Assembly: GCF_003231275.1 (NCBI RefSeq)
Contig: NZ_QKVL01000011.1
Span: forward strand, 1-64,000
DNA: 64,000 bases
Source: Pseudomonas huaxiensis
Lineage (GTDB): Bacteria > Pseudomonadota > Gammaproteobacteria > Pseudomonadales > Pseudomonadaceae
Direction of reading: 5' to 3'
Below, piece after piece: positions 8,689 to 20,008 of the stretch. Numbering within the stretch: the stretch's first letter is position 1; each line of letters begins with the position of its first letter. The notes beneath the pieces were generated by a model that worked only from the letters and a program-made list of their open reading frames with translations, did not search any database and was not told the origin of the DNA. The position numbers and the translations under genes are program-made.

Positions 8689-9504
8689 TTACTCGCTGAG
8701 GAAGTCGCGGACCAGCGCGGCGAAGCGCCGTGGCTGCTCGCTCTGCACCCAATGGCCGCAATGACCGAACAGGTGCAGGTCGGCGTTCGGCACGCTATTG
8801 GCGATCAGCAGGCCGCATTCCGGCGGCACCACACGGTCTTCGCGGCCATGCACCACCAGGGTTGGTGCGGTGATTTTCGCCAGCGCTGCGGCAGGGAAGC
8901 CTTTAACCAGGGTCTGGCCCTCGGCGGCCGGGCGCGGGATCAGTTTGCGCAGGGCGTCCTGAGCGCCGGGCCGGACACTGGCCTCGAAGCGCGACTGCAC
9001 CAGTTCGTCGGTGATCAATGAGGTGTTGTAGGGGAACAGTTCCATCAGGCGGCGCATGTTCTCTACCGACGGTTCATATTCCCAGGCGCCACGCAGGCCG
9101 GGGGTCTGCACGAATTCGCCGGCAGGAGTGCCGAGCAGCACCAGCTTGTCGACCCGCTCCGGAGCGAACACCGCCAGGCCGATGGCCACGGCGCCGCCGA
9201 AGGAGTTGCCGATGAAGGAGGCTTTCTGGATATCCAGCGCATCCATGATGCCCAGCAGGTGGTTGACCCAAAGCTTGATGTCGTACTTGGCGTCGGCCTG
9301 GAATTCGGTGAAACCGAAGCCGGCGATGTCCGGCACGATCACCCGCCAGCGGTCGGCGAACACCGGGATGGACTTGGCCCAGTTGGTGCCGCCGGACACA
9401 CCCGGACCCGAGCCGTGCAGCAGAAACAGGGCATCACCCTGGCCGGCTTCGTAGTAGTGGGTGTTGTGCCCTGCGGCCAGCAGCGTCTTGGCAATTGCGC
9501 TCAT
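8689..9504 (-). CDS. meta-cleavage product hydrolase (MhpC/BphD/CarC-type alpha/beta hydrolase)
   Basis: Cleaves the carbon-carbon bond of the ring-fission product, releasing 2-hydroxypentadienoate and a carboxylic acid. The 271-residue protein has the oxyanion motif LLHGSGPGVSG near residue 30, the nucleophile elbow IGNSFGGAVA (Ser near 107), Asp in VHGREDRVVPPE near 220 and His in FGHCGHWVQSEQP near 250, a full catalytic triad. The start at 9504 is preceded by GGAG at good spacing; in-frame sequence further upstream covers the promoter and operator. It is the first gene of the leftward aromatic operon. Confidence 0.93.
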   Translation of the reverse strand: MSAIAKTLLAAGHNTHYYEAGQGDALFLLHGSGPGVSGGTNWAKSIPVFADRWRVIVPDIAGFGFTEFQADAKYDIKLWVNHLLGIMDALDIQKASFIGNSFGGAVAIGLAVFAPERVDKLVLLGTPAGEFVQTPGLRGAWEYEPSVENMRRLMELFPYNTSLITDELVQSRFEASVRPGAQDALRKLIPRPAAEGQTLVKGFPAAALAKITAPTLVVHGREDRVVPPECGLLIANSVPNADLHLFGHCGHWVQSEQPRRFAALVRDFLSE

Positions 9505-9523
9505 CGAGGTCTCCGTTTTTATT

Positions 9524-9576
9524 CTTAACATACAGATGTGTATCCGAATGCTATGGATGGTTTTGACGTGCGTCAA
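9524..9576 (-). promoter_or_regulatory. promoter and TetR-type operator of the aromatic operon
   Basis: Reading leftward, a -35-like TTGACG (9576-9571, half of the palindrome TTGACG-TG-CGTCAA) is followed after 17 bases by the -10-like TAGCAT (9553-9548). Right behind it lies the half-site ATGTGTAT (9536-9543 on the top strand) with an imperfect partner at 9524-9531. The same half-site recurs at 9623-9630 and as a perfect palindrome at 10602-10621. A repressor bound here would block the start of transcription. Positions are read from sequence; function is inferred. Confidence 0.6.
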
Positions 9577-9610
9577 CGAAAAAAACGCGCAATGGTGCAA
9601 AAATATGTAG

Positions 9611-9630
9611 GTCAACCTACAGATGTGTAT
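9611..9630. promoter_or_regulatory. second TetR-type half-operator
   Basis: Contains TACAGATGTGTAT, a 13-base exact copy of the sequence at 9531-9543. The left half (GTCAACCT) is degenerate. Being between the operon promoter and the regulator gene, it is a candidate for autoregulation of the TetR gene or for cooperative binding with the operon site. Confidence 0.5.
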
Positions 9631-9807
9631 TTAAAGAAATGGGTGAATTCGGCACACTGCCGGTGCCCCGGAGCGCGCTCTGGCTGCGCCGGCGGCAATA
9701 GCCTCGGCATTGCGCCGGGCGCTAGAATGCCCTCCTTAGCGCCCCGGGCCGGGCCACGATCCTGCCGCCCTGGCGCCTTCCAGCTCGATGAACAAGGCCC
9801 TTACACA

Positions 9808-10389
9808 ATGTCATCACGCACCAACCTCACCCGCGAAGACTGGATCCACGCCGCCCAACATGTGCTGGTCAGCAGCGGCGTCGATGCGGTCCGGGTCGAT
9901 ACCCTGGCCAAGGAACTGAAAATCACCCGCGGCAGCTTCTACTACCACTTCAAAAGCCGCGGCGAACTGCTCGAAGGCATCCTCGGCAACTGGCGTGCGC
10001 GCGCCACCGAAGACGTGATTCTCAACCTGCGCAACGCTCATGCCTCGCCGCTGCAGCAACTGCAGCGCCTGCTGGAATTGCCATCCCACGGCCAGACCGC
10101 CAAGGAAGCTGCCGCCATCGAACTGGGCATCCGCGCCTGGGCCCGCCGCGACAAACAAGCGCGTCAGGCCATCGACGAAGTGGACAGCCATCGCCTGAAC
10201 TACATCGAGGGCTTGCTGATCCAGGCCGGTGCGCCCGCCGATGAAGCACAGGACCGCGCCTACCTGATCTATGCGTACCAGATCAGCCTGTCGCTGCTGC
10301 ACAGCGACGACACGTCCGAGCAGCGGCTGGACCGCAGCCAGCGCATGGCGGGGTTGTTGTTGCCGCAGGGCGCTGCCGTTCCGGCCTGA
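9808..10389 (+). CDS. TetR-family transcriptional regulator
   Basis: A 193-residue regulator. The N-terminal helix-turn-helix covers WIHAAQHVLVSSGVDAVRVDTLAKELKIT in parts, with the recognition helix ITRGSFYYHFKSR near residues 37-50, standard for TetR. The C-terminal ligand domain has an RAWARRDKQAR stretch near 110. The start at 9808 was chosen because the helix-turn-helix domain begins 7 residues later; in-frame sequence upstream reads through the control region. It is divergent from the ring-cleavage operon and precedes the ABC importer operon, and copies of one operator lie at both promoters. It probably represses both until an aromatic effector binds. Confidence 0.9.
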   Translation: MSSRTNLTREDWIHAAQHVLVSSGVDAVRVDTLAKELKITRGSFYYHFKSRGELLEGILGNWRARATEDVILNLRNAHASPLQQLQRLLELPSHGQTAKEAAAIELGIRAWARRDKQARQAIDEVDSHRLNYIEGLLIQAGAPADEAQDRAYLIYAYQISLSLLHSDDTSEQRLDRSQRMAGLLLPQGAAVPA

Positions 10390-10392
10390 GGC

Positions 10393-10465
10393 CTGTGGGA
10401 GCTGGCTTGCCAGCGATGGCGATAGTGAATTCACCGACGCCATCGCTGGCAAGCCAGCTCCCACA
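10393..10465. repeat. REP inverted pair
   Basis: Arms 10393-10418 and 10441-10465 are complementary copies of the TGGGAGCTGGCTTGCCAGCG element, separated by 22 bases. It directly follows the TetR stop codon and may act as a transcript-end stem-loop. Confidence 0.85.
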
Positions 10466-10566
10466 AAATGATTTGCCAGCCGCACCGTCCTGATACGGCT
10501 AAAACCCCTAAAAGATACATAACTGTATCTTTCGATTTCAAAACCACCTCTTTCTCCCTCCCCCTA

Positions 10567-10621
10567 TTGACAAACCTCCGTCATGACCCGCTAGTCTATA
10601 CATACACATTCGCATGTGTAT
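10567..10621 (+). promoter_or_regulatory. promoter and perfect palindromic operator of the ABC importer operon
   Basis: TTGACA at 10567-10572 is a perfect -35. A weak -10 lies around 10590-10597 (GCTAGTCT). The 20-base palindrome ATACACAT-TCGC-ATGTGTAT at 10602-10621 covers the likely transcription start. The spacing from -35 to operator (29 bases) is close to that at the divergent aromatic operon (27 bases), which supports one repressor acting on both. Confidence 0.65.
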
Positions 10622-10694
10622 TCCGATAAGGTCGCCCACAGCCCACACCGGGGCTGGACCCTAAGACAATAAAAATACAGTTGGGTATCTCACT

Positions 10695-10802
10695 ATGTTC
10701 TCGCATGCGCGCACCGGCCGCCCCGCCGATCTACCGCCTCCCCCCGACCTGACCGACAGCCCGTCCGCGCGGCCCGGCCTTTCCTACCCCATCGCTCGCT
10801 GA
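10695..10802 (+). CDS. possible 35-residue leader ORF
   Basis: ATG at 10695 opens a 35-codon frame (MFSHARTGRPADLPPPPDL and on) whose TGA at 10800-10802 overlaps the GAGGG ribosome-binding site of the following permease gene. Such overlap could couple translation. There is no strong ribosome-binding site of its own and the product is Pro/Arg-rich without recognisable features, so it may be chance in a 190-base leader. Confidence 0.3.
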   Translation: MFSHARTGRPADLPPPPDLTDSPSARPGLSYPIAR

Positions 10803-10811
10803 GGGTTGCTC

Positions 10812-11848
10812 ATGGATCTCTCGATACTGGCGTTTCTCGGCCAGGACGGCCTCACTACGGGTGCTATTTATGCGCTGGTGGCCCTGGCGCTGGTCCTGGT
10901 GTTCTCGGTCACCCGCACCATCCTGGTGTTCCAGGGCGACTTCGTGACCTACAGCGCCCTGACCCTGGCCACCCTGCAACTGGGCCTGCTGCCCGGCACC
11001 TTGTGGCTGCTGATCGGCCTGTCATTGCTGGCCTGCACGCTGGATGCGGCGATCGCCGTGCGTCACGGTCATTACCGGCGCCTGCCAGGCCTGGCGCTGC
11101 GTTACCTGAGCGTGCCGGCGCTGCTCTGGCTGGTGCTGGGCAATCTCGATCTCGCTGCCCTGCCCGGCGTGCTGCAGATCATCGTCACCCTGGCCCTGGT
11201 CACACCGCTGGGCCCGCTGCTGTATCGCCTGGTCTACCAGCGCGTGGCGGAAACCTCGGTGCTGTTGCTGCTGATCATCTCGGTGGCGGTGCACATCGCG
11301 CTGGTCGGCATCAGCCTGTGGATGTTCGGCGCCGAGGGCGTGCGCACCCAGGCGCTGAGCGACGCCAGCTTCATGCTCGGTGACCTGCCGGTAAGCCTGC
11401 AAAGCCTGCTGGTGATCGCTTGCGCGCTGACGCTGATCGGCCTGCTCTACGCCTTCTTCGGCCACAGCTTGTACGGCAAGGCCCTGCGCGCCACCGCGCT
11501 GAACCGCAACGGCGCGCAACTGGTGGGCATCCCGACGCAACTGGCAGGCCAAAGCGCGTTCGGTCTGGCGGCGTTTATCGGCGCGGTCTCCGGCGTGCTG
11601 ATCGGGCCGCTGACCACGCTCTATTACGACTCCGGCTTCCTCATCAGCCTCAAAGGCTTCGTCGCCGCGATCTTCGGCGGCCTCGCCAGTTACCCCATCG
11701 CCGCCTGCAGCGCGTTCTTCGTCGGCGTGCTGGAAAGCTTCGCCAACTTCGGCGCCTCGGCCTTCAAGGAAGTCATCGTGTTCACCCTGGTGATCCCGGT
11801 GCTGTTGTGGCTGTCGCTGAAACACCCTCATCTCGAGGAGCAACACTG

Positions 11849-11849
<1 letters not shown>
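10812..11849 (+). CDS. branched-chain amino acid-type ABC transporter permease (LivH-like)
   Basis: First inner-membrane permease of a HAAT-family importer, 345 residues with about eight hydrophobic segments. It opens MDLSILAFLGQDGLTTGAIYALVALALVLVFS, the usual LivH start where the channel protein binds its substrate near the GAIYAL turn. A cytoplasmic-loop motif ALNRNGAQLVGI lies near residue 235, where LivH proteins carry the ATPase coupling helix. ATG at 10812 follows GAGGG by six bases and is preferred to a TTG six bases upstream. Control by the adjacent TetR operator and co-location with ring-cleavage genes suggest uptake of an aromatic acid rather than an amino acid. Confidence 0.9.
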
Positions 11850-14373
<2,524 letters not shown>

Positions 14374-14427
14374 CACCCGCCGTTCCCGACACGCTCAACG
14401 CCATAACAACAATACTCAGGAGCTTCC

Positions 14428-15564
14428 ATGAAACCGTTCATTCCCTTGCTGCTGGTGGCCGCCCTGTCGGCTGCTGCCCAGGCCGACGTCACCGTCGGCG
14501 TGATCCTCTCCACCACCGGCCCCGGCGCTTCGCTGGGTATTCCGGAACGCAACACCATTGCCCTGCTGCCCAAGGAAATCGCCGGCCAGGCGGTGAAATA
14601 CGTGGTGCTCGACGACGGCAGCGACAGCACCGCTGCGGCGAAGAACGCGCGCAAGCTGGTCAGCGAAAACCAGGTGGATCTGCTGATCGGTTCCACCACC
14701 GTGCCGACCTCAGCGGCCGTGGCGCAGATCGCCAAGGAAAGCCGCACCGCGCAGATCGCCCTCGCCCCTTACACGCCGCCAGGCGGCGAGCAACAGTGGA
14801 TCTTCACCATCGCCCAGACCAATGCGCTGATGGCCGAAGCGCTGATCGAGCACATGAAAGAAGCCGGGGTGAAAACCCTCGCCTACATCGGCTACAACGA
14901 TGTCTGGGGCGAGGACTGGCACAAGGTGCTCAGCGAACTGGCACCCGCCGCGGGGATCACGCTGGTCCGCGACGAGCGCTTCAACCGCACCGATTCCTCG
15001 GTCAGCGGCCAGGCCCTGAAAGTCATGAGCGCCAAGCCCGACGCCGTGCTGATCGGCGCCACCGGTACCCCGGCTGCACTGCCCCACACCGAACTGCGCC
15101 GCCTTGGTTACAAGGGCACGATCTACCACACCCACGGTGCCGCCAACTCGGCCTTCCTGCGCATCGGCGACAAGGCGCTGAACGGCGCGATCCTGCCGGT
15201 AGGCCCGGTGGTGGTGTGGGACAAATTGCCGGAAACCCACCCGTCCAAAGCCGTCGCCAGCGACTATGCCCAGCGCTATGAAGCGCAGTACGGCGCGGGC
15301 AGCCTGTCGCCGTTCGGCGCCTACCTGTACGACGCCATGCGTCTGGTCGAAGCTGCGGTGCCTGCCGCACTGAAAACCGCCCAGCCGGGCAGCGCGGAAT
15401 TCCGCCAGAGCCTGCGCGACCAGCTGGAAAGCACCAAGGACGTGGTCGGCACCCATGGCGTCTACAACCTCAGCGCCACCGACCACTTCGGTCACGACCA
15501 ACGCGCCCGCGCCCTCGTGACCGTGAAGGACCAACAGTGGGTCCTGCTGCACGCCCCTGAATGA
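14428..15564 (+). CDS. ABC transporter substrate-binding protein (LivK-like, type I fold)
   Basis: Periplasmic receptor of the importer, 378 residues. A signal peptide MKPFIPLLLVAALSAAAQA is visible with cleavage near residue 19. The mature start DVTVGVILSTTGPGASLGIP is the classic first strand and ligand loop of LivJ/K-like proteins. The ligand is unknown; family relatives bind branched-chain amino acids, amides, or aromatic acids, and the operon favours the last. A ribosome-binding CAGGAGC lies eight bases upstream of the ATG. Confidence 0.92.
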   Translation: MKPFIPLLLVAALSAAAQADVTVGVILSTTGPGASLGIPERNTIALLPKEIAGQAVKYVVLDDGSDSTAAAKNARKLVSENQVDLLIGSTTVPTSAAVAQIAKESRTAQIALAPYTPPGGEQQWIFTIAQTNALMAEALIEHMKEAGVKTLAYIGYNDVWGEDWHKVLSELAPAAGITLVRDERFNRTDSSVSGQALKVMSAKPDAVLIGATGTPAALPHTELRRLGYKGTIYHTHGAANSAFLRIGDKALNGAILPVGPVVVWDKLPETHPSKAVASDYAQRYEAQYGAGSLSPFGAYLYDAMRLVEAAVPAALKTAQPGSAEFRQSLRDQLESTKDVVGTHGVYNLSATDHFGHDQRARALVTVKDQQWVLLHAPE

Positions 15565-15596
15565 ACCCCGAAAACAACAATAAGAAAGGCCACACC

Positions 15597-16868
15597 ATGA
15601 ACCGACTCAACACCGCTGTCGCCCTCGGCTCGCTTTGCGCCCTCAGCCCGGTCCTCCAGGCCCAAGGCTTCTTCGAAGACAGCAAGGCGACCGTCACCGC
15701 CCGCAACTACTACTTCGACCGCGACTACAAAGGCACCTCGGCGCAATCGGCGACCCGCGAATGGGCCCAGGGCTTCATCCTGCGCTTCAACTCCGGCTAC
15801 ACCGAAGGCCCGGTGGGCTTTGGCCTCGATGCCCAGGGCCTGCTCGGCATCAAGCTCGACTCCAGTCCCGACCGCACCGGCACCGGCCTGCTGCCGTTCG
15901 ACAGCACCGACCGCCATCCCCGCGATGACTACTCGGAGCTGGGCCTGACCGGCAAGATCAAGGTATCCAAGACCGAGCTGCAGGGCGGCACGCTGATGCC
16001 GATCCTGCCAATCCTGTTCGCCAGCCCGACACGCCTGCTGCCGCAGACCTTCCGTGGCGTGAACATCAAGTCCCAGGATATCGACAGCCTGACCCTCACT
16101 GCGGGTCGCCTCGACCGCATGAACCAGCGCGACTCCACCAACGACCAGAAGATCTCCATCGCCGCGCCCAACCGCCGCTTCAACGGCGCCGCGCAGTCGG
16201 ACGCCTTCAACTACATCGGTGGCGACTACCAGTTGTCCGAGCCGCTGACCCTCAAGTACTACCACGCCGAACTGGAGGACATTTACAAGCAGGACTTCGT
16301 CGGTTTCATCGACAACCGCGCGCTGGGTGGAGGTCGCCTGAAGACCGACGTGCGCTACCACATCAGCCGCGAAGACGGCCCGGCCAAGGCCGGCGAAGTC
16401 GACAACCGCACCTTCGGCATCATGGCCACCTACAGCCAGGCCGGACACAGCCTTGGCCTGGGCTGGATGCAACTCAACGGCAACACCTCCATGCCCTACA
16501 TCGCCGGCTCCGAGCCGATGGTGGTCAGCGAAGGTGCGCTGAGCAGCGAATTCCTCAACCCCAAGCAACGGACCTGGCAAGTGCGGTACGACTACGATTT
16601 CGTCGCCATGGGCGTTCCCGGCCTGAAAGGCATGCTGCGCTATCTGGACGGCAGCCATATCGAACTGCCAACGGCGTTGGGCGGGTCGGGGTTGAACGAA
16701 AGCGAGAAGGATATCGAGCTGTCGTATGTGGTGCAGAGCGGGCCGCTGAAGAACGTCGCCGTACGCCTGCGACATGCCTGGTACCGCAACGACTTCGCCC
16801 CGGCGGCGTCGTTCCGGGATGACAATGAGCTGAGGGTGAACATCGATTACACGTTAGCGTTGTTCTGA
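15597..16868 (+). CDS. OprD-family outer-membrane porin
   Basis: A 423-residue outer-membrane beta-barrel porin for carboxylates. The signal peptide MNRLNTAVALGSLCALSPVLQA is followed by QGFFEDSKATVTARNYYF, the N-terminal signature of OprD/BenF/PhaK-type porins, and the protein ends ELRVNIDYTLALF with the terminal aromatic residue required for barrel assembly. The start at 15597 has AAGAAAGG upstream. It closes the importer operon, so it is the likely outer-membrane entry point for the same aromatic substrate. Confidence 0.93.
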   Translation: MNRLNTAVALGSLCALSPVLQAQGFFEDSKATVTARNYYFDRDYKGTSAQSATREWAQGFILRFNSGYTEGPVGFGLDAQGLLGIKLDSSPDRTGTGLLPFDSTDRHPRDDYSELGLTGKIKVSKTELQGGTLMPILPILFASPTRLLPQTFRGVNIKSQDIDSLTLTAGRLDRMNQRDSTNDQKISIAAPNRRFNGAAQSDAFNYIGGDYQLSEPLTLKYYHAELEDIYKQDFVGFIDNRALGGGRLKTDVRYHISREDGPAKAGEVDNRTFGIMATYSQAGHSLGLGWMQLNGNTSMPYIAGSEPMVVSEGALSSEFLNPKQRTWQVRYDYDFVAMGVPGLKGMLRYLDGSHIELPTALGGSGLNESEKDIELSYVVQSGPLKNVAVRLRHAWYRNDFAPAASFRDDNELRVNIDYTLALF

Positions 16869-16875
16869 TGAAATG

Positions 16876-16906
16876 AGCCCCCGCCTGGTGCGGGGGCTTT
16901 TGTTTT
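16876..16906 (+). terminator. rho-independent terminator
   Basis: A perfect 9-bp stem AGCCCCCGC / GCGGGGGCT with a five-base loop is followed by TTTGTTTT. It ends the importer-porin operon and may also serve the convergent tctC gene. Confidence 0.9.
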
Positions 16907-16915
16907 ATCCGCACC

Positions 16916-17890
16916 TCATTCCAGGGTAATTTTCCCCGCCTCGATCACTTCCCCCCAGCGCTTGTTGTCCTGCGCGATCAGCTCGGCGAACCCTTCAGGC
17001 GAGCTGTGCTCGACGCTGATGCCGTTCTGGCCGAAACGCTCTGCGGTCTGCGGCGCCTTGGCGATAACGTCGATGGCACCGCTCAGTTTCTGCACCAGCT
17101 CCGGCGCGGCGCCTTTGGGCAGGACGATACCGAACCAGCCCGAGGCAACGAACCCCGGCAGCCCGGCTTCGGTGGCGCTGGGTACGTTCGGCAGCAACGG
17201 CGAGCGCTCGGCGCTGCTCAGGACCAGGCCCTTGAGTTTGCCGGCCTGGATCTGCGGCGCGAGCACGGTCAGGGTGTCGACGGCCACGTCGATTTCACCG
17301 CCGAGCAGACCGGTCACCGCCGGTGCGCTGCCTTTGTACGGCACGTGCAGCAGGTCGGCGCCGGACAGGTGCTTGAGCAGCTCACCAGACAAATGGCACA
17401 GCGTGCCGTTGCCGCAGGACGAGTAACTCAGCGCCCCGGGATGGGCCTTGGCTTCGGCGATCAGGCCCGCCAGCGAGTCGATCTTGCTGCTGGTCTGGAC
17501 CGCAACCACGTTGGGCACGGAGGCGACGACGGCGACCGGCACGAAGTCTTTCTTCCAGTCGTAACGCAGGTCTTTTTGCAGGTTGGGCAGGATCGCCAGT
17601 TGCCCGGCGGTAGCCAGCGACAGGGTGTAGCCGTCCGGCTTGGCCTTGGCCACAGCCTCGGCGGCGATGGCGGTACCGGCGCCCGGTTTGTTGTCCACCA
17701 CCACCGGCTGGCCGAGGGAGGCCGACAGTTGCTCAGCGTAGTAACGGCCGACGGTGTCCGCCGCGCCACCCGGCGGGAACGGCACGATCAGGGTCACGGC
17801 GCGGCTCGGGTAGCTGTCGGCCTGGGCCAGGCCGGTGATGCCCAGGGCCAGGGCGGCCAGGGCAAATTTCAGGGGTTTGGCGAATTTCAT
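16916..17890 (-). CDS. tctC: tripartite tricarboxylate transporter substrate-binding protein (TctC/Bug family)
   Basis: Periplasmic receptor, 324 residues. The signal peptide MKFAKPLKFALAALALGITGLAQA precedes DSYPSRAVTLIVPFPPGG, the strand and loop that hold the carboxylate in Bug proteins, and the second family motif NKPGAGTAIAAEAVAKAKPDG follows near residue 75. Last gene of the TctB-TctA-TctC operon; the usual order puts tctC first. Ligands of this family are di- and tricarboxylates and some sulfonates or aromatic acids. The specific ligand here is unknown. Confidence 0.92.
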   Translation of the reverse strand: MKFAKPLKFALAALALGITGLAQADSYPSRAVTLIVPFPPGGAADTVGRYYAEQLSASLGQPVVVDNKPGAGTAIAAEAVAKAKPDGYTLSLATAGQLAILPNLQKDLRYDWKKDFVPVAVVASVPNVVAVQTSSKIDSLAGLIAEAKAHPGALSYSSCGNGTLCHLSGELLKHLSGADLLHVPYKGSAPAVTGLLGGEIDVAVDTLTVLAPQIQAGKLKGLVLSSAERSPLLPNVPSATEAGLPGFVASGWFGIVLPKGAAPELVQKLSGAIDVIAKAPQTAERFGQNGISVEHSSPEGFAELIAQDNKRWGEVIEAGKITLE

Positions 17891-17925
17891 GGGCGGTTCC
17901 TGGAACAGAGGGATCGGAGAAGGAT

Positions 17926-19428
17926 TCAGTCTTCGCTGAAGGCCACCTGGCGGGTGGCGCGTACCCGTGGCGAGAGCATCAGCACCACCACCAGCACGCA
18001 GATGATCAGCAGGGTCAGGCTCAGGGGACGGGTGACGAACACCGTTGGGTCGCCCCGCGACAGCAACATCGCGCGGCGCAGGTTTTCTTCCATCAGCGGG
18101 CCGAGCAGGTAGCCCAGCAGCAGCGGCGCCGGCTCGCAGCGCAGCTTGATGAACAGGTAGCCGAGCAGGCCGAAGGCGACGGTGAGCAGTACGTCGAACA
18201 GGCTGTTATTGACGCTGTACACGCCGATGCAGCAGAACAGCAGGATCGACGGGTACAACAGGCGGTACGGCACCGCCAGCAGGCGCACCCAGATACCAAC
18301 GAGTGGCAGGTTGAGCACCAGCAGCAACAGGTTGCCGATCCACATGCTGACGATCAGACCCCAGAACAGCTCGGGGCGGTCGTCGATCACCTGCGGGCCG
18401 GGGACGATGCCGTGGATCATCATGGCGCCAGCCATCAGCGCCATGACCGCGTTGGACGGCAGACCCAATACCAGCATCGGGATAAACGAAGTCTGCGCGC
18501 CGGCGTTGTTCGCCGATTCGGGGCCGGCAACGCCTTCGATGGCGCCCTGGCCGAAACGCTCGGGTTGCCTGGCCAGGCGCTTTTCCACCATGTACGAAGC
18601 AAACGAGCCGAGCATCGCGCCGCCGCCGGGCAGCACACCCAGCAACGCGCCGAGGCCGGTGCCGCGCAGGATCGGTTTCCAGCTACGGCGGTAGTCTTCT
18701 TTCGACGGCAACAGGCTGCCGACCCGCGCCACCTTCGGCACTCCGCCGTGGTCGCGCTCGAGGTTGGCGATGATTTCGGCGATGCCGAAGATGCCCATGG
18801 AAATCACCACGAAGCTGATGCCGTCGCTCAGCGCCGGAATACCGAAGGTGAAACGCTCGACGCCGGAGTTGACGTCGGTACCCACCAACCCGAGCAACAA
18901 CCCGAGCAGGGTCATGGCCACGGCCTTGAGCACATCGCCCTGGGCCAGCACGATCGCCGCCACCAGGCCGAGCAGCATCAGCGAGAAATATTCCGCGGGA
19001 CCGAACTTCAGCGCGACCTCCGCCAGCGGCGTGGCGGCGGCGGCCAGCAGCAGGATCGCCAAGCTGCCGGCGACGAACGAACCGATGGCGGCGATCGCCA
19101 GTGCCGCCCCCGCCCTGCCCTTGCGGGCCATGGCGTGGCCGTCGAGGCAGGTGACCACCGAGGACGATTCGCCCGGCAGGTTGACCAGGATCGCCGTGGT
19201 CGAGCCGCCGTACTGCGCACCGTAATAGATGCCCGAGAGCATGATCAGCGCGGCGGCCGGGGTCAGGCCGTAGGTGATCGGCAGCAGCATGGCGATGGTC
19301 GCCACCGGACCGAGGCCCGGCAACACGCCGACCAGCGTGCCGAGGGTGACGCCGAGCAGGCAGTACAGCAGGTTGTTAACGGTGAAGGCGGCTTCGAGGC
19401 CGATGCCGAGGTGGTCGAGCAGTTCCAT
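17926..19428 (-). CDS. tctA: tripartite tricarboxylate transporter large membrane subunit (TctA)
   Basis: A 500-residue transporter core with about twelve hydrophobic segments. The family motif GVLPGLGPVATIAMLLPITY lies at residues 38-57 and the repeated GVLPGGGAMLGSF near 265, each marking one half of the inverted-repeat fold. YYGAQYGGSTTAILVNLPGE near residues 68-87 is another TctA signature. The start is ten bases downstream of the tctB stop. Transport is driven by a cation gradient in this family. Confidence 0.93.
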   Translation of the reverse strand: MELLDHLGIGLEAAFTVNNLLYCLLGVTLGTLVGVLPGLGPVATIAMLLPITYGLTPAAALIMLSGIYYGAQYGGSTTAILVNLPGESSSVVTCLDGHAMARKGRAGAALAIAAIGSFVAGSLAILLLAAAATPLAEVALKFGPAEYFSLMLLGLVAAIVLAQGDVLKAVAMTLLGLLLGLVGTDVNSGVERFTFGIPALSDGISFVVISMGIFGIAEIIANLERDHGGVPKVARVGSLLPSKEDYRRSWKPILRGTGLGALLGVLPGGGAMLGSFASYMVEKRLARQPERFGQGAIEGVAGPESANNAGAQTSFIPMLVLGLPSNAVMALMAGAMMIHGIVPGPQVIDDRPELFWGLIVSMWIGNLLLLVLNLPLVGIWVRLLAVPYRLLYPSILLFCCIGVYSVNNSLFDVLLTVAFGLLGYLFIKLRCEPAPLLLGYLLGPLMEENLRRAMLLSRGDPTVFVTRPLSLTLLIICVLVVVLMLSPRVRATRQVAFSED

Positions 19429-19437
19429 GATCCGTCC

Positions 19438-19923
19438 TCAGACCGGCCAGGCTGGCAGGTTCAGGCCCAGCCCCCAGGCGAACACCAGCACGCTGAACAG
19501 CCCCAGCGCGCAGCCGAGCACGGCCAGTTCGGCGAGGTTGGCGCGGCGCCGGGCCAGGCCGCTGAGCAGGGTCATCAGCAAGGTGGACAAGCCAAGGCCG
19601 AGGCTCGGCAGGAGCAAGGCGAAGGCCACCACGCTACCACCGATGGACAAGCCTACCCGCGCCTGGAACAGCTCGCCCAGCGCTACCCGCTCGCGGGACA
19701 ACAGAAGCCCGCGCACCAGCAGCGCCACGCCCAGCCCGCACAGGGCCAGACTCACCAACCAGGGAAAATAGCCGGCGCCCATGCGCATGGCGGTGCCGGT
19801 GGCGTAGTCGCTGCCGATCACCAGACCAGCGATGCCGAAGCCGAGAAACAGCAGGCCGGCGAGGACTTCGCGGGCATCGAAAAGCAGGGATCGCACTTGA
19901 GTGGCGCGCAGAGCATCGGACAC
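19438..19923 (-). CDS. tctB: tripartite tricarboxylate transporter small membrane subunit (TctB)
   Basis: A 161-residue protein with four hydrophobic segments. The first (LAGLLFLGFGIAGLVIGSDY) is followed by the family-typical GTAMRMGAGYFPWLVSLALC near residues 42-62. First of the three tct genes and 86 bases downstream of an LLM monooxygenase gene on the same strand, with no obvious terminator between, so the four may form one transcript. Confidence 0.88.
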   Translation of the reverse strand: MSDALRATQVRSLLFDAREVLAGLLFLGFGIAGLVIGSDYATGTAMRMGAGYFPWLVSLALCGLGVALLVRGLLLSRERVALGELFQARVGLSIGGSVVAFALLLPSLGLGLSTLLMTLLSGLARRRANLAELAVLGCALGLFSVLVFAWGLGLNLPAWPV

Positions 19924-20008
19924 GGAACATCTCCAGGTGCCTTGAAAGGCACGGTGGCGGACGATCCGCGCGTGCGGTCTCGTGGGTTTCAGCGTGAAAG
20001 AAAGACCA

